DNA from: Spirulina major PCC 6313
Lineage (GTDB): Bacteria; Cyanobacteriota; Cyanobacteriia; Cyanobacteriales; Spirulinaceae
Assembly (NCBI RefSeq): GCF_001890765.1
Contig: NZ_KV878783.1
Coordinates: 1,341,614 to 1,405,613 of the forward strand
DNA length: 64,000 nt
Reading direction: 5' to 3'
The notes beneath the pieces are model-generated. The model did no database searches. It was not told where the DNA came from and saw nothing but the letters and a program-made list of their open reading frames with translations. The translations under genes were made by a program, and so were the position numbers. Position 1 is the stretch's first letter; every line of letters starts with the position of its first letter. Shown one piece after another: positions 17,828 to 26,501 of the stretch.

Positions 17828-20047
17828 ATGTCCTCCCAGCAGTTTCAAGCCGCCTACGAGAATTTACACAATCTAGGAATGCTCTTGGTGCAGTTCTTGC
17901 AAAACCTCCGCGCCAAGCAAGTCGCCCCCGAAGCAGACCGCTCCACCCTCCGCAGCCTTGAAACTGACATTGAGCAAACGCTCTACGCCCTCCACGAGCA
18001 ACGCTACCAAGTGGCAGTGATCGCCGCCATGAAGGCCGGGAAAAGTACCTTTCTTAATGCCTTGATCGGGGCCGATGTCCTCGCCTCAGAAACCGAATCC
18101 TGCACCGTCTGCCGCACGGAAATTAAACCCATCGCAGCCGGTCAAATCCCCTACCTCCTCGAATACCGTGAAACCGAACGCCACCCCGTCACCATCGCTC
18201 AAGGCGATTCCCACTTCATCCGCCAGCAATTTCTCCAACGCACCCATCTGATCCGCGCCACGGGCAACCGCGATCGCACCACCCGCTTCGAGCTTTACCA
18301 CCCGATCGCCGCCCTCGATCACTATACCTGTCTCAACGGCTTCACCCTCGTCGATACCCCCGGCCCCAACGAATGGCGCGACACCGCCCTCGATACCCTC
18401 TACCTGCGCGAAACCACCCTCGACGCGCTCCGCAACTGTGAGGTGATCATCTTTCTGTTGGACTACTCCTCCTTTAAAGACAGCACCAACTCCGAACTAC
18501 TGCACAACCTCACCCAACATCGCGGTGAATTTCTCGAACGCAGCCAACGCGCCGTCTACTTCATCCTCAACAAAATCGACCGCAAAACCGAAGAAGACCG
18601 CCCCATCGCCCACGTCATCGACGATCTACGCCGCAGCTTGCAAGAATTCGGCATCCGTAACCCCGTGATTTATCCCGCCAGTGCCTGGCAAGGGTTGCTG
18701 GCGAAATTGATCCAGAGCGATCGCGCCAGTGAAACCCATCTCAAAGACTTCAAACGCTTCTTTTCCGGTCGCTACGCCGAAGAAACCCCCGACGGCGATC
18801 TGCTCATGCCCTCCCCCTATAAAGTCGCCGATCGCGCCCTCCAAGACAGTCTCATCCCCGGCATTGAACAATCGATCCTCTCCGATATTGTCCGTAATTC
18901 CGGCTGGAATCTCCTGCGGGATGTGGCCGCCAAACTCGATAAATCTGCCCACGCCATTGAAGATATTCTCAACACCCGTATTCAAGGCTGGAGCATTGAA
19001 ATTCAACCCCTCCGCCAACGGATGGAAGAATACAAACGCTTGGCAAAAAATGCGATTATTCAAATTCGCGGCGTTAAACGCTTAGTCGAAGATCAAGAAC
19101 AAAAACTCGTTGAACAATTTCGCTGGCAAATTACCGACTTTGCCGAACATGCGAAAGTGGCAATTCAACAGGAATTTGATCTGTTTGTGCAATACCGCTT
19201 TTCTGACTTTAATCCCTACAGTGCCCCTGAACCCGATCCCGCTAACCCCGCCGATCCCCCTAACTTTCACGTTCCCAAAAATCTCGCCGACTCCTTTAAA
19301 TCCGTCGTCCGCAAATTCATCGCCGACGATGCGGAAAACCCCTACGCGATCCACTGCAACGGCGAAGCAGAAGTAGAACAGGTCAAGCAAGACATTAATC
19401 GCTTTTGTTCCCTGCTGATTAAAGACTGGTGGACCAATACCCAAGATCATCTCTCCCGCTACGGCACGCAAATTCGGCGGGAATTAGTGGACGAAATGCA
19501 GCGTAATATCCAAGATATTTCCGATGAGTTATCGCAATATTTAGGGGAAGCGTTGGAAATTTCGATGAATATCAACCCGATTCAAATGTTGGTGTTTGAT
19601 TTTCAGGGCATCGATACCCAAGTGCAACAACAAACGGAAAATTACACCCGCTGGACTCGCGAGAAAAAAAGTGCCCTCTGTCGCGATTATGAAGTAGATA
19701 TTCAAGTGGATGATCACCGCTCCTATTACGAAATTGATTTGCGCCAAACTATTGAAGCGATTCAGTATGAAATTGATTCCCAAACACGGGGCAGTTTACT
19801 GGTTGTGGAGCGGGTGATCAAGCAACAGGTGGCGGAGGATTTCGGCCTGGTCGAAAAACAAATTAACGACTATATCAACCGCTTTTTAGCGGAGTTCGAT
19901 CGCCTCTTGAAGGAACGGGAAACCCGCGAGGCGGAAGTGGATCAAATCCTGGCTTTTTTAGCAGTTCAGAAACAAGGTTTAGACCGTTACTTGGCAAATC
20001 TGAAGGAGATCCAACAACTCCTCGATAGTTGGCGGCCGGTGCAGTAG
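17828..20047 (+). CDS. dynamin-family large GTPase
   Basis: A 739-residue bacterial dynamin-like protein. The GTPase domain has the P-loop MKAGKSTFLNALIG near residue 67, VDTPGPNEW (G3) near 176 and LNKIDR (G4) near 247. A long, mostly helical and charged C-terminal half follows, rich in Gln/Glu/Arg heptads, without a clear membrane-spanning hairpin. Such proteins remodel or tether membranes; cyanobacterial examples include BDLP of Nostoc. It lacks strong similarity to the second dynamin-like protein in this window beyond the GTPase motifs. It is coupled to a small membrane protein one base upstream. Confidence 0.88.
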   Translation: MSSQQFQAAYENLHNLGMLLVQFLQNLRAKQVAPEADRSTLRSLETDIEQTLYALHEQRYQVAVIAAMKAGKSTFLNALIGADVLASETESCTVCRTEIKPIAAGQIPYLLEYRETERHPVTIAQGDSHFIRQQFLQRTHLIRATGNRDRTTRFELYHPIAALDHYTCLNGFTLVDTPGPNEWRDTALDTLYLRETTLDALRNCEVIIFLLDYSSFKDSTNSELLHNLTQHRGEFLERSQRAVYFILNKIDRKTEEDRPIAHVIDDLRRSLQEFGIRNPVIYPASAWQGLLAKLIQSDRASETHLKDFKRFFSGRYAEETPDGDLLMPSPYKVADRALQDSLIPGIEQSILSDIVRNSGWNLLRDVAAKLDKSAHAIEDILNTRIQGWSIEIQPLRQRMEEYKRLAKNAIIQIRGVKRLVEDQEQKLVEQFRWQITDFAEHAKVAIQQEFDLFVQYRFSDFNPYSAPEPDPANPADPPNFHVPKNLADSFKSVVRKFIADDAENPYAIHCNGEAEVEQVKQDINRFCSLLIKDWWTNTQDHLSRYGTQIRRELVDEMQRNIQDISDELSQYLGEALEISMNINPIQMLVFDFQGIDTQVQQQTENYTRWTREKKSALCRDYEVDIQVDDHRSYYEIDLRQTIEAIQYEIDSQTRGSLLVVERVIKQQVAEDFGLVEKQINDYINRFLAEFDRLLKERETREAEVDQILAFLAVQKQGLDRYLANLKEIQQLLDSWRPVQ

Positions 20048-20153
20048 GCGCGATCGCGCTCCGACATTCGGCGTATCCCAGCCCCTAATCGCCACCATCT
20101 TCAAAAAAACTGATTAGACTGGGGGGGTAGACTTCGCAAAACTTTACATTGCC

Positions 20154-20747
20154 ATGACCGTACAACCCTTCTCTCAATCCTTGATGGTTCTTGCAGCCGT
20201 GATGGGTTTGGGGGGCGCGATCGCCCTTCCCGTACAAGCCGAACCCCAGCCCCAAGCCCCTATCCAAGTGGCCCAAGCCGAAACCCCCGGCACGATTGTC
20301 GATGTGGCGAGCGGTAACGAAGCCTTTGAAACCTTGGTGGCAGCCGTTCAAGCCGCTGGTTTGGTGGAAACGCTTTCTGGAGAAGGGCCGTTCACCGTGT
20401 TCGCACCCACTGACGAAGCCTTCGCAGAACTTCCCGATGGTGTCGTTGATGCCCTCCTCAAACCCGAAAACCGCGACCTGCTCACCGAGATCCTCACCTA
20501 CCATGTCGTCCCTGGTGAAGTGATGTCGAGCGACCTCGAAACGGGCCCGGTGGAAACCTTGAATGGCGGTTTGGCGGTGCGGGTTGACCCCGATAAAGTG
20601 GTGGTCAATAACGGCAGTGTGATTATGCCCGATGTGCCGGCCAGCAACGGTGTGATCCATGCGATTAATCGCGTCTTGATCCCCGCAGGTGTGGCGGATG
20701 AATTGGCGAGCCGGATGCAACCGGAACCGATCCGCGGCCTGTGGTAA
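20154..20747 (+). CDS. secreted fasciclin (FAS1)-domain protein
   Basis: A 197-residue protein with a signal peptide (hydrophobic core [16 protein letters not shown], likely cleavage after VQA). A single FAS1 domain follows (about 45-185) carrying the H1 motif [15 protein letters not shown] and the YHVV motif. FAS1 domains mediate adhesion or carbohydrate/protein binding; cyanobacterial ones are periplasmic or surface-exposed. The mature N-terminus is a Pro/Gln-rich linker. It stands alone, about 105 bases after the dynamin gene, and is followed by the tandem-repeat region. Confidence 0.93.
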   Translation: MTVQPFSQSLMVLAAVMGLGGAIALPVQAEPQPQAPIQVAQAETPGTIVDVASGNEAFETLVAAVQAAGLVETLSGEGPFTVFAPTDEAFAELPDGVVDALLKPENRDLLTEILTYHVVPGEVMSSDLETGPVETLNGGLAVRVDPDKVVVNNGSVIMPDVPASNGVIHAINRVLIPAGVADELASRMQPEPIRGLW

Positions 20748-20855
20748 AGAGTGATTGGGAAGAGCTAATTCGCGATCAGTGATGCAACGCGGATTGTCTA
20801 GTTTAAAGATTTGAGTGAAAGGCGGCCAGGGAATGAACTCCTCGCCGCTTTTCAC

Positions 20856-20874
20856 GATTTGATGCAAACATCAA
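20856..20874. repeat. palindromic 19-mer, second copy of the one at 5749-5767
   Basis: The 19-mer GATTTGATGCAAACATCAA is identical at both sites. It forms a short stem TTGATG / CATCAA around CAAA. Here it sits about 30 bases before the 20-bp tandem array. Confidence 0.65.
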
Positions 20875-20904
20875 CTGATCCGGATGGCTCCTGCTCCATC
20901 CACC

Positions 20905-21164
20905 TCGAAGAGTTAGTGAGCCAATCGAAGAGTTAGTGAGCCAATCGAAGAGTTAGTGAGCCAATCGAAGAGTTAGTGAGCCAATCGAAGAGTTAGTGAG
21001 CCAATCGAAGAGTTAGTGAGCCAATCGAAGAGTTAGTGAGCCAATCGAAGAGTTAGTGAGCCAATCGAAGAGTTAGTGAGCCAATCGAAGAGTTAGTGAG
21101 CCAATCGAAGAGTTAGTGAGCCAATCGAAGAGCTAGTGAGCCAATCGAAGAGGTAGTGAGCCAG
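20905..21164. repeat. tandem array, 13 units of 20 bp
   Basis: The unit is TCGAAGAGTTAGTGAGCCAA, repeated head to tail from 20905. Units 1-11 are identical. Unit 12 has AGCTAG and unit 13 has AGGTAG in place of AGTTAG, and unit 13 ends in CCAG. The period is not a multiple of three and has no spacers, so it is neither coding nor a CRISPR. The variant end abuts a hairpin at 21156-21172. The array lies between the convergent ends of the fasciclin and deacetylase genes. Confidence 0.97.
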
Positions 21165-21172
21165 AGGCTCAC
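21156..21172 (-). repeat. hairpin head of the 20-bp array
   Basis: GTGAGCC-AGA-GGCTCAC on the plus strand. Read on the minus strand it is GTAGT followed by a stem GTGAGCC, loop TCT and GGCTCAC. The same flank, stem length and loop, with different but still paired stem bases, occur in the 74-bp array and near 28053. Confidence 0.85.
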
Positions 21173-21180
21173 ACTACTGA

Positions 21181-21476
21181 TGTATTAATTTTCTGTTGTA
21201 GTGCGAGCTTCTAGCTCGCGATCTTCTCACAACTGCTCGCGATCTTCTCACAGCTGTATTAATTTTCTGTTGTAGTGCGAGCTTCTAGCTCGCGATCTTC
21301 TCACAACTGCTCGCGATCTTCTCACAGCTGTATTAATTTTCTGTTGTAGTGCGAGCTTCTAGCTCGCGATCTTCTCACAACTGCTCGCGATCTTCTCACA
21401 GCTGTATTAATTTTCTGTTGTAGTGCGAGCTTCTAGCTCGCGATCTTCTCACAACTGCTCGCGATCTTCTCACACT
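21181..21476. repeat. tandem array, 4 units of 74 bp
   Basis: Units start at 21181, 21255, 21329 and 21403 and are identical except for the last two bases of the fourth. Each unit contains GTAGT plus a hairpin GCGAGCT-TCT-AGCTCGC (first copy 21203-21219), and each carries the 18-mer GCTCGCGATCTTCTCACA twice. The period is not a multiple of three and no gene is encoded. Confidence 0.97.
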
Positions 21477-21505
21477 GGTGTTTCCTGTGGCTTAATCAAC
21501 CCCAA

Positions 21506-22441
21506 TCAGGCAGGGGTGGGAGTGGGTTCGAGGTAGGCGGCGATCGTGGCGCAGACAGAGGCGGAGAGGCTGGGGAGATCGTAGCCGCCTTCGAGGCCGA
21601 ACATGAGGCGGGGGGCTAGGTTGCGGATTTGGGTGGTGAATGTGCCGAAATCGTCGGGATGGAGGGAGACCCCCGCGAGGGGATCGTCGTGGTTGGCATC
21701 GTAGCCGGCACTGACGATCAGGAGGTCGGGGCGGGCTTGGGTGAGGAAGGGGAGGACGTGATCGGTGAAGGCGGCTTGGTAGTCGGTGCGATCGCTCCCT
21801 GCCCCCATCGGGATATTGAGCACATTGTGATGGTGGCCGGTTTCGTCGGCTTTGCCTGTGCCGGGGTAGCAGGGCCATTGATGGAGCGAGCAATAGGCGA
21901 TCGCAGGGTGCTGTTCAGCGATCGCTTGGGTGCCGTTGCCATGATGTACATCCCAATCGAGGATCGCGACGCGCTCGATGCCCGGTTTCGTGAGGGCATA
22001 ATGGGCCGCGATCGCCGCATTGGAAAACAGACAAAACCCCATCCCCATCTGTGCCGTGGCATGATGACCCGGTGGCCGTGCCAGGACAAACGCGGGTTCT
22101 TGTTTACAAGCGAGATCCACCCCATCGAGCCAGGCATTCACTGCCAGCAGTGCCACCGCGTAGCTGTGGGGCGAAACGGGCGTATCCATATCAATCGCGC
22201 CGCCGCCGGGCCGTTGGGCTAATCGTTGCACCACCTCGATATAGTCCGCAGCGTGAACCTGCTCAACCCAGGGCAGCGCATCGCGATCGGCTAGGGGGGT
22301 GGGGGTGCGCCAGGTGAGGCGATCGCAAAACGGTGCGGCTTTTAACGCATCAACGATCGCGGTTAACCGTTCTGGGCGTTCAGGGTGATAACTGCCGGTG
22401 TCATGGTCGAGAAAACGATCCGAATAAATAATAGAAAACAT
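21506..22441 (-). CDS. histone deacetylase-family (AcuC/APAH-like) hydrolase
   Basis: A 311-residue zinc hydrolase of the arginase/deacetylase fold. Signatures in order are the HPERPERL start, RPPGHHA, the zinc-site DWDVHHGNGTQ, SAGYDANHDDPL and FGLEGGYD near the C-terminus. Bacterial members deacetylate acetyl-lysine, acetylpolyamines or other amides; the target is not evident. Cyanobacteria commonly encode this form. It ends close to the 74-bp repeat array and starts opposite an intergenic region with palindromes. Confidence 0.93.
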   Translation of the reverse strand: MFSIIYSDRFLDHDTGSYHPERPERLTAIVDALKAAPFCDRLTWRTPTPLADRDALPWVEQVHAADYIEVVQRLAQRPGGGAIDMDTPVSPHSYAVALLAVNAWLDGVDLACKQEPAFVLARPPGHHATAQMGMGFCLFSNAAIAAHYALTKPGIERVAILDWDVHHGNGTQAIAEQHPAIAYCSLHQWPCYPGTGKADETGHHHNVLNIPMGAGSDRTDYQAAFTDHVLPFLTQARPDLLIVSAGYDANHDDPLAGVSLHPDDFGTFTTQIRNLAPRLMFGLEGGYDLPSLSASVCATIAAYLEPTPTPA

Positions 22442-22594
22442 GGTGGCTCCCCTAGCATCACCGCCTATTTTAAGGGTAAGTCTTCACTCTCGGAGCCATG
22501 GGCCAAGTAATAGCAGTCACTTCACCACCCCCAAGCCTTTGGCTATGGGCGGACCACTGCGACGGATCTTGGTAGACAACTTGATTCGGACAGG

Positions 22595-22614
22595 CAAGGG
22601 GCTTAAGCCCCTTG
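22595..22614. repeat. perfect 20-bp palindrome
   Basis: CAAGGGGCTTAAGCCCCTTG is its own reverse complement. It lies between the deacetylase and protease genes. An overlapping 85-codon open frame (22440-22697) has no family character, and I treat it as chance. Confidence 0.75.
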
Positions 22615-22662
22615 TTTCAAAGGCTCTGAATGTCCTAACTACCTTGGCTAGTGCTATAACCC

Positions 22663-22728
22663 GAAAAAAAAGCCCCGTTTGTGGGTCTGCCCCCTAATGA
22701 ACAAGGGGCGATGACCTGAAACGGAGCC
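22663..22728 (-). terminator. probable terminator of the HtrA-type protease gene
   Basis: On the minus strand GGCTCCGTTT (22719-22728) pairs imperfectly with AAACGGGGCT (22671-22680), with an inner GCCCC/GGGGC stem, and is followed by eight T. It lies just after the protease stop codon in the direction of transcription. Confidence 0.55.
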
Positions 22729-22767
22729 GATTGAGGAGCAAGAAGAAACGGGAAAACTTGAGGAAAC

Positions 22768-23958
22768 CTATTGCTCTAATGTGCCAACAGTGACATTGAT
22801 ATCCAGGCTGCGGCCGGCGCGATCCACTTGCAAGGTGAGGCGATCGCCCACCTTAGTTTGGCTCACCTGATTTTGAATCACGCTCGGATCATCAACGCCC
22901 TGACCGGCAATCTGTTGCACCACATCCCCCGGCTGCAACCCAGCCCGATCAGCGGGGGAATTGGGCGCAACTTGGACGATCAGCACACCTGTTTCGGACT
23001 GAATATCGAGACCGCCTTGCTGTTTCGCCTGTTGCCGCACCTCCGGGGTGAGGGGAACCATTTGAATCCCGACGAAGGCATGTTCAGCGCGACCGTTGGC
23101 CATCAGTTGCGCGGCGATGTCTTGGGCTTGGTTGATAGGAATCGCAAACCCAAGGCCCTGGGCGTTACGGATAATCGCCGTATTGATGCCGATCACTTCG
23201 CCGCGATCGTTGAGCAGCGGCCCGCCGGAATTGCCGGGGTTGATGGCGGCATCGGTTTGAATAAAGTTCACCCGTTTGTCCGGGATACCCACTTGGGAAC
23301 TGCTGCGACCCGTGCCGCTAATAATTCCGGTGGTGACGGTGCTATCCAAACCGAGGGGATTCCCGATCGCGATCGCCCATTCACCGGGTTGCAATTGCGC
23401 AGAATCTCCGATCTTCACTGTCGGCAAGTTTTCCGCGTCAATTTTCACCACCGCCACATCGGTTACGGGATCAGCACCCACGACACGCCCATCAAACGTC
23501 CGACCATCCTTGAGGGTGACCGTAACGGTGTCCGCCCCATCCACCACATGGGCATTGGTTAAAATTTCGCCATTGGCAGCGGTGATGAAGCCGGAACCCG
23601 ACCCCCGTTGGATCTGTTCATCGGGGAGATTCGGCGGCATGAATTGCCGGAAAAAGGGGTTATTAAATTCCGGGGGCATTTGGGTTTTGACCGTGCGGGA
23701 CGCATCGATGCGCACCACCGCATTGCCGGATTGTTGCACCACCTCGGCGACAAAATTACGGGGCACGATCGAGGGGGATGTGGGGGCGATCGCTTGAGCC
23801 AATCCCGTCGGGGTTGAAGACATTAAGGGTTGACGATAAAACTGTTGGCCGCCGATGGCTAACCCCGCACCCATGACCACAAGCGAGAGATGGGTCAACC
23901 ATTTGAAGCGACGGGGAGCCGTAGGGGAAGAGGGGGCAGGAGTTTGAGAATCAGTCAT
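22768..23958 (-). CDS. HtrA/Deg-family serine protease with PDZ domain
   Basis: A 396-residue protein with an N-terminal membrane/signal helix (SLVVMGAGLAIGG), a trypsin-like domain and one PDZ domain (about 295-390). The catalytic triad fits His in LTNAHVVDGA, Asp in DVAVVKID and Ser in PGNSGGPLL. It corresponds to the cyanobacterial HhoA/HhoB/HtrA group, which degrade or refold damaged proteins in the periplasm or lumen; I cannot choose among the three. A downstream hairpin with a T run is its likely terminator. Confidence 0.93.
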   Translation of the reverse strand: MTDSQTPAPSSPTAPRRFKWLTHLSLVVMGAGLAIGGQQFYRQPLMSSTPTGLAQAIAPTSPSIVPRNFVAEVVQQSGNAVVRIDASRTVKTQMPPEFNNPFFRQFMPPNLPDEQIQRGSGSGFITAANGEILTNAHVVDGADTVTVTLKDGRTFDGRVVGADPVTDVAVVKIDAENLPTVKIGDSAQLQPGEWAIAIGNPLGLDSTVTTGIISGTGRSSSQVGIPDKRVNFIQTDAAINPGNSGGPLLNDRGEVIGINTAIIRNAQGLGFAIPINQAQDIAAQLMANGRAEHAFVGIQMVPLTPEVRQQAKQQGGLDIQSETGVLIVQVAPNSPADRAGLQPGDVVQQIAGQGVDDPSVIQNQVSQTKVGDRLTLQVDRAGRSLDINVTVGTLEQ

Positions 23959-23998
23959 GGTAATCCAGGAAATGAACGACGTGGCAGGACGAGAAAAG

Positions 23999-24027
23999 AA
24001 AAAAGAGAGGGGACGCCTCCCCCCTCT
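23999..24027 (-). terminator. terminator of the cyanoexosortase operon
   Basis: On the minus strand AGAGGGG and CCCCTCT form a stem around an 8-base loop, followed by a run of T. It lies about 190 bases after the stop of the exosortase-associated gene and before the protease gene, so it can separate the two. Confidence 0.65.
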
Positions 24028-24059
24028 AATTGGGTGTTGTTATGATGTCCAAGGTGAGT

Positions 24060-24107
24060 CGTGGGCTACACCAGGGGAGGGTGTGAGAGGTTATTCCGTA
24101 GCCCACG
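24060..24107. repeat. 10-bp inverted repeat
   Basis: CGTGGGCTAC at 24060-24069 pairs perfectly with GTAGCCCACG at 24098-24107. The 28-base loop contains a smaller ACACC/GGTGT pairing. It lies between the exosortase operon end and its terminator, so it would be in that 3' untranslated region. Confidence 0.7.
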
Positions 24108-24219
24108 TGTCCTTACTTGATTCTCACTATAGGCAGCGGATGTCACAGGGTCGTCACAGGAATATGAAGAAGGTGTGTCCTGCCCAGACAGTTTTGAAAT
24201 TGGCGATTTTGGAGGGGAA

Positions 24220-25227
24220 CTAGAGGGGCGGAAATTGACCCTCCCAGGTGTCAAACCAGTCTCGCCAAGCAGCTTCGAGTTGGTCTTGGGTTTGGTCGGG
24301 GTCATCACCCAGGGGGATATACATCAATGTCCAGAGACAGCGATCGTCTCGCCAGCGATCGCGCCCCAACAACCACGGAATCACCCGACCCATCACCGTA
24401 TCATAAAGCTCCTGATTGCGTTGGAACTGATCCGGCGACACCGTGCTCAACCCACGCGGGTTAATGCAAGTGCTGATATAGGCATAGTCATCATAGGTGA
24501 GTTGAGCAAACGCCCCCGTCTCCGGACTCTGGCGAATGAGGGCGACAATTTCTTCCCCATCCGCCTTACCCTGGAAGCGTTCATGCTCACGGGTAAACAG
24601 ATCAACCCCGCCCAAGGTTTCCGTCACATAGCGAATCTCCACATCCAACGGTGTGCGCCCCTGCCGATAGCGATAGTGACGACCCGCACGATAGCTAGAC
24701 CCTTCATATTCAGGCTTTTCCACCGGCTTGATCGACTCACTATCCGTAAAGTTCCAGCCCTCGATCTCGATGGTTTCCGGAAACTCATAGGCCTGCAAAT
24801 TCCCCACCCTCGGATCAGTGAACACCCGCACCGCCACCCCCACAACGATCAGAACATTCAACGCCAAAATCGGCAGCCAAAGGCGCGTTGGTGCTGACGC
24901 TGGGAGACTCGGTGACACAGCCGCCTCCGAGTCAGGAATGGGTGCTGATTCATCAGCCTCGGATGGTTCAGCAACGGGTTCAGGAACGGATGCTGATTCA
25001 TCAGCAACGGGTTCAGGAACGGGTGGGGCTTCCTCCGAGGATGCTGATTCTAGGGGAGGTGTTGACTCGCCAGGGATTGGATCAGCCAAGGATTCTGATG
25101 TAGCCGGTGGCGTGGACTCAGCACCGTTGGCGGAATCAGTGGAGGATGGGGGTTCAGGATCGGGGGTAGGGGGATGGGGTTGAGATTCGGGGTTGGATTG
25201 AGATGATTTGAAAGAATTAGGTTCCAT
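24220..25227 (-). CDS. cyanoexosortase A system-associated protein
   Basis: A 335-residue protein. The first 110 residues are a low-complexity Pro/Glu/Ser/Asp region with internal repeats of the type VPEPVADESAS. A single membrane helix (about 115-135, LWLPILALNVLIVVGVAV) and an extracytoplasmic domain rich in Tyr/Arg follow. The downstream domain and its position directly after an exosortase identify it with the exosortase-associated (EpsI-like) family. Its start codon lies inside the end of the exosortase gene (11-base overlap), so translation is probably coupled. It is assumed to assist sorting of PEP-CTERM proteins; its biochemical role is not known. Confidence 0.82.
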   Translation of the reverse strand: MEPNSFKSSQSNPESQPHPPTPDPEPPSSTDSANGAESTPPATSESLADPIPGESTPPLESASSEEAPPVPEPVADESASVPEPVAEPSEADESAPIPDSEAAVSPSLPASAPTRLWLPILALNVLIVVGVAVRVFTDPRVGNLQAYEFPETIEIEGWNFTDSESIKPVEKPEYEGSSYRAGRHYRYRQGRTPLDVEIRYVTETLGGVDLFTREHERFQGKADGEEIVALIRQSPETGAFAQLTYDDYAYISTCINPRGLSTVSPDQFQRNQELYDTVMGRVIPWLLGRDRWRDDRCLWTLMYIPLGDDPDQTQDQLEAAWRDWFDTWEGQFPPL

Positions 25228-26104
25228 GCTCGGAAGATTGAGGAGAATCAGAGGGTTCGGGTTGGATGAAACGGTAGCAAATGCCCCCTAGCAGGATCAC
25301 CCCGATGGCTCCAAAAATTTGTGAACCGTCACCCACGTGCCAATAGTCAAAGGTTTCTGTGTTGAAATTGTTAATTAAAAATGCCATCAGGGCGACGCGC
25401 ACCCCGTTGATGATAAAACCGAGGGCGATCGCAATCAAGGGCGATAACCATTTCCCGGCTCGACTCGTCTTGAAAATGATTAAGAAAAGGAACGACAGTC
25501 GCAACAGAAAATCAATGATGCCCGCCCCGGAACACCCTTCATGAACGCGCACAATGGAGCGGGATAAGTTGATATAGACATCATCAGTCAGTAAGGGATT
25601 CATGCCCACCAGACTGAGGCCAAAGGTGGAGGCTTTCGCCGTGGCCATGGTGAGATTTTGTCCCGTTACACTTTGAAGAATCGCCTCTAGCCCTCCTGCG
25701 AGAAACCGCTCGCCCGGTAGGGCCAGAATGGCGAAGGCTAGCAGTTCTTTGCGGTACTGGCCAAGATGTTCCCAGCCGGAGGCAATGAGCGCCAAGCTGA
25801 AGGCAAAGATCAGGGGTAGTGCCTGGACGAAAACCCCGCCGCTAGAAATCTGTAACGTTTTAAAGAGAGCGAGTCCGAGAATTGTGGTTCCGAGTAGACT
25901 AGAGAAGAGGGTGCTGCGGAATGTCAAGGATTCTTTTTTATCCCAGACCATGGAGGCGATCGCCCCCCAAAAAATAAAACTAATACTCAGGCTTTTCATG
26001 TCTCCCGTCTGATCCGTCAGCGCGAGATGAAACAGCATCAAACTCGCCGCTAATCCTAACAGCCAATAGCGAGTCTCTTGGGCAACTTTGAGAGTATTTA
26101 ACAT
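25217..26104 (-). CDS. crtA: cyanoexosortase A
   Basis: A 295-residue polytopic protein with about eight helices and the exosortase/archaeosortase catalytic triad: Cys in HEGCSG near residue 191, Arg in INGVRVALM near 235 and His in YWHVGDGS near 253. Exosortases cleave and anchor or release PEP-CTERM surface proteins, usually alongside exopolysaccharide synthesis. The symbol crtA here means cyanoexosortase A, not the carotenoid gene. No PEP-CTERM substrate is encoded in the window; substrates are usually scattered in the genome. Confidence 0.92.
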   Translation of the reverse strand: MLNTLKVAQETRYWLLGLAASLMLFHLALTDQTGDMKSLSISFIFWGAIASMVWDKKESLTFRSTLFSSLLGTTILGLALFKTLQISSGGVFVQALPLIFAFSLALIASGWEHLGQYRKELLAFAILALPGERFLAGGLEAILQSVTGQNLTMATAKASTFGLSLVGMNPLLTDDVYINLSRSIVRVHEGCSGAGIIDFLLRLSFLFLIIFKTSRAGKWLSPLIAIALGFIINGVRVALMAFLINNFNTETFDYWHVGDGSQIFGAIGVILLGGICYRFIQPEPSDSPQSSEHGT

Positions 26105-26384
26105 AGAGTGATGGTGATGAGGGACGAAGTCAGCGGCGATCGGATCTAACGGTTTGGCCCAACTCTCTTGGAGTGGGGGCGATCCAGATTGATCCAGAGG
26201 GTGGCAACTCAGGAACCATAACCTGCGTCCATTGCTTTAGATCCAACGGTTGAGCCTGATCACTAAAGCCGCCATTTTCCAACTATAACCGGAACTGAAA
26301 AACTCTATTTTTCTCCGATCAGGGTCAAATTCTTCAAAATCCTTCGGGAATCATTGAATCCAGTGATGTAGATTAATCCAGCCC

Positions 26385-26414
26385 TTGACGGAGGTCACCC
26401 GTTTTGTCTCTAAA
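26385..26414 (+). promoter_or_regulatory. candidate promoter upstream of sigC
   Basis: TTGACG at 26385-26390 matches five of six -35 bases, and TCTAAA at 26409-26414 is a weak -10 with an 18-base spacer. A small palindrome, CCCCTATCCTAGGGG, follows immediately in the leader. The rest of 26105-26384 shows no gene. Confidence 0.35.
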
Positions 26415-26501
26415 GTCCCCTATCCTAGGGGATGAGGGGTCATTCCCCCCGGCTTGACCCGAAGCGATCGTTTTCCTCCCCTTCGATTGATAGAAATTGC
26501 C

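Noticed and set aside
20905-21164. possible CRISPR array
   Set aside because: The 20-bp units are contiguous with no spacers and there are no cas genes.
22440-22697. 85-codon plus-strand frame
   Set aside because: It crosses a perfect palindrome and a terminator of the opposite strand; no motif.
22828-23562. 244-codon plus-strand open frame
   Set aside because: It lies opposite the HtrA protease and shows no recognisable motif.
24175-24897. 240-codon plus-strand open frame
   Set aside because: It lies opposite the exosortase-associated gene; His/Arg/Pro-rich shadow frame.
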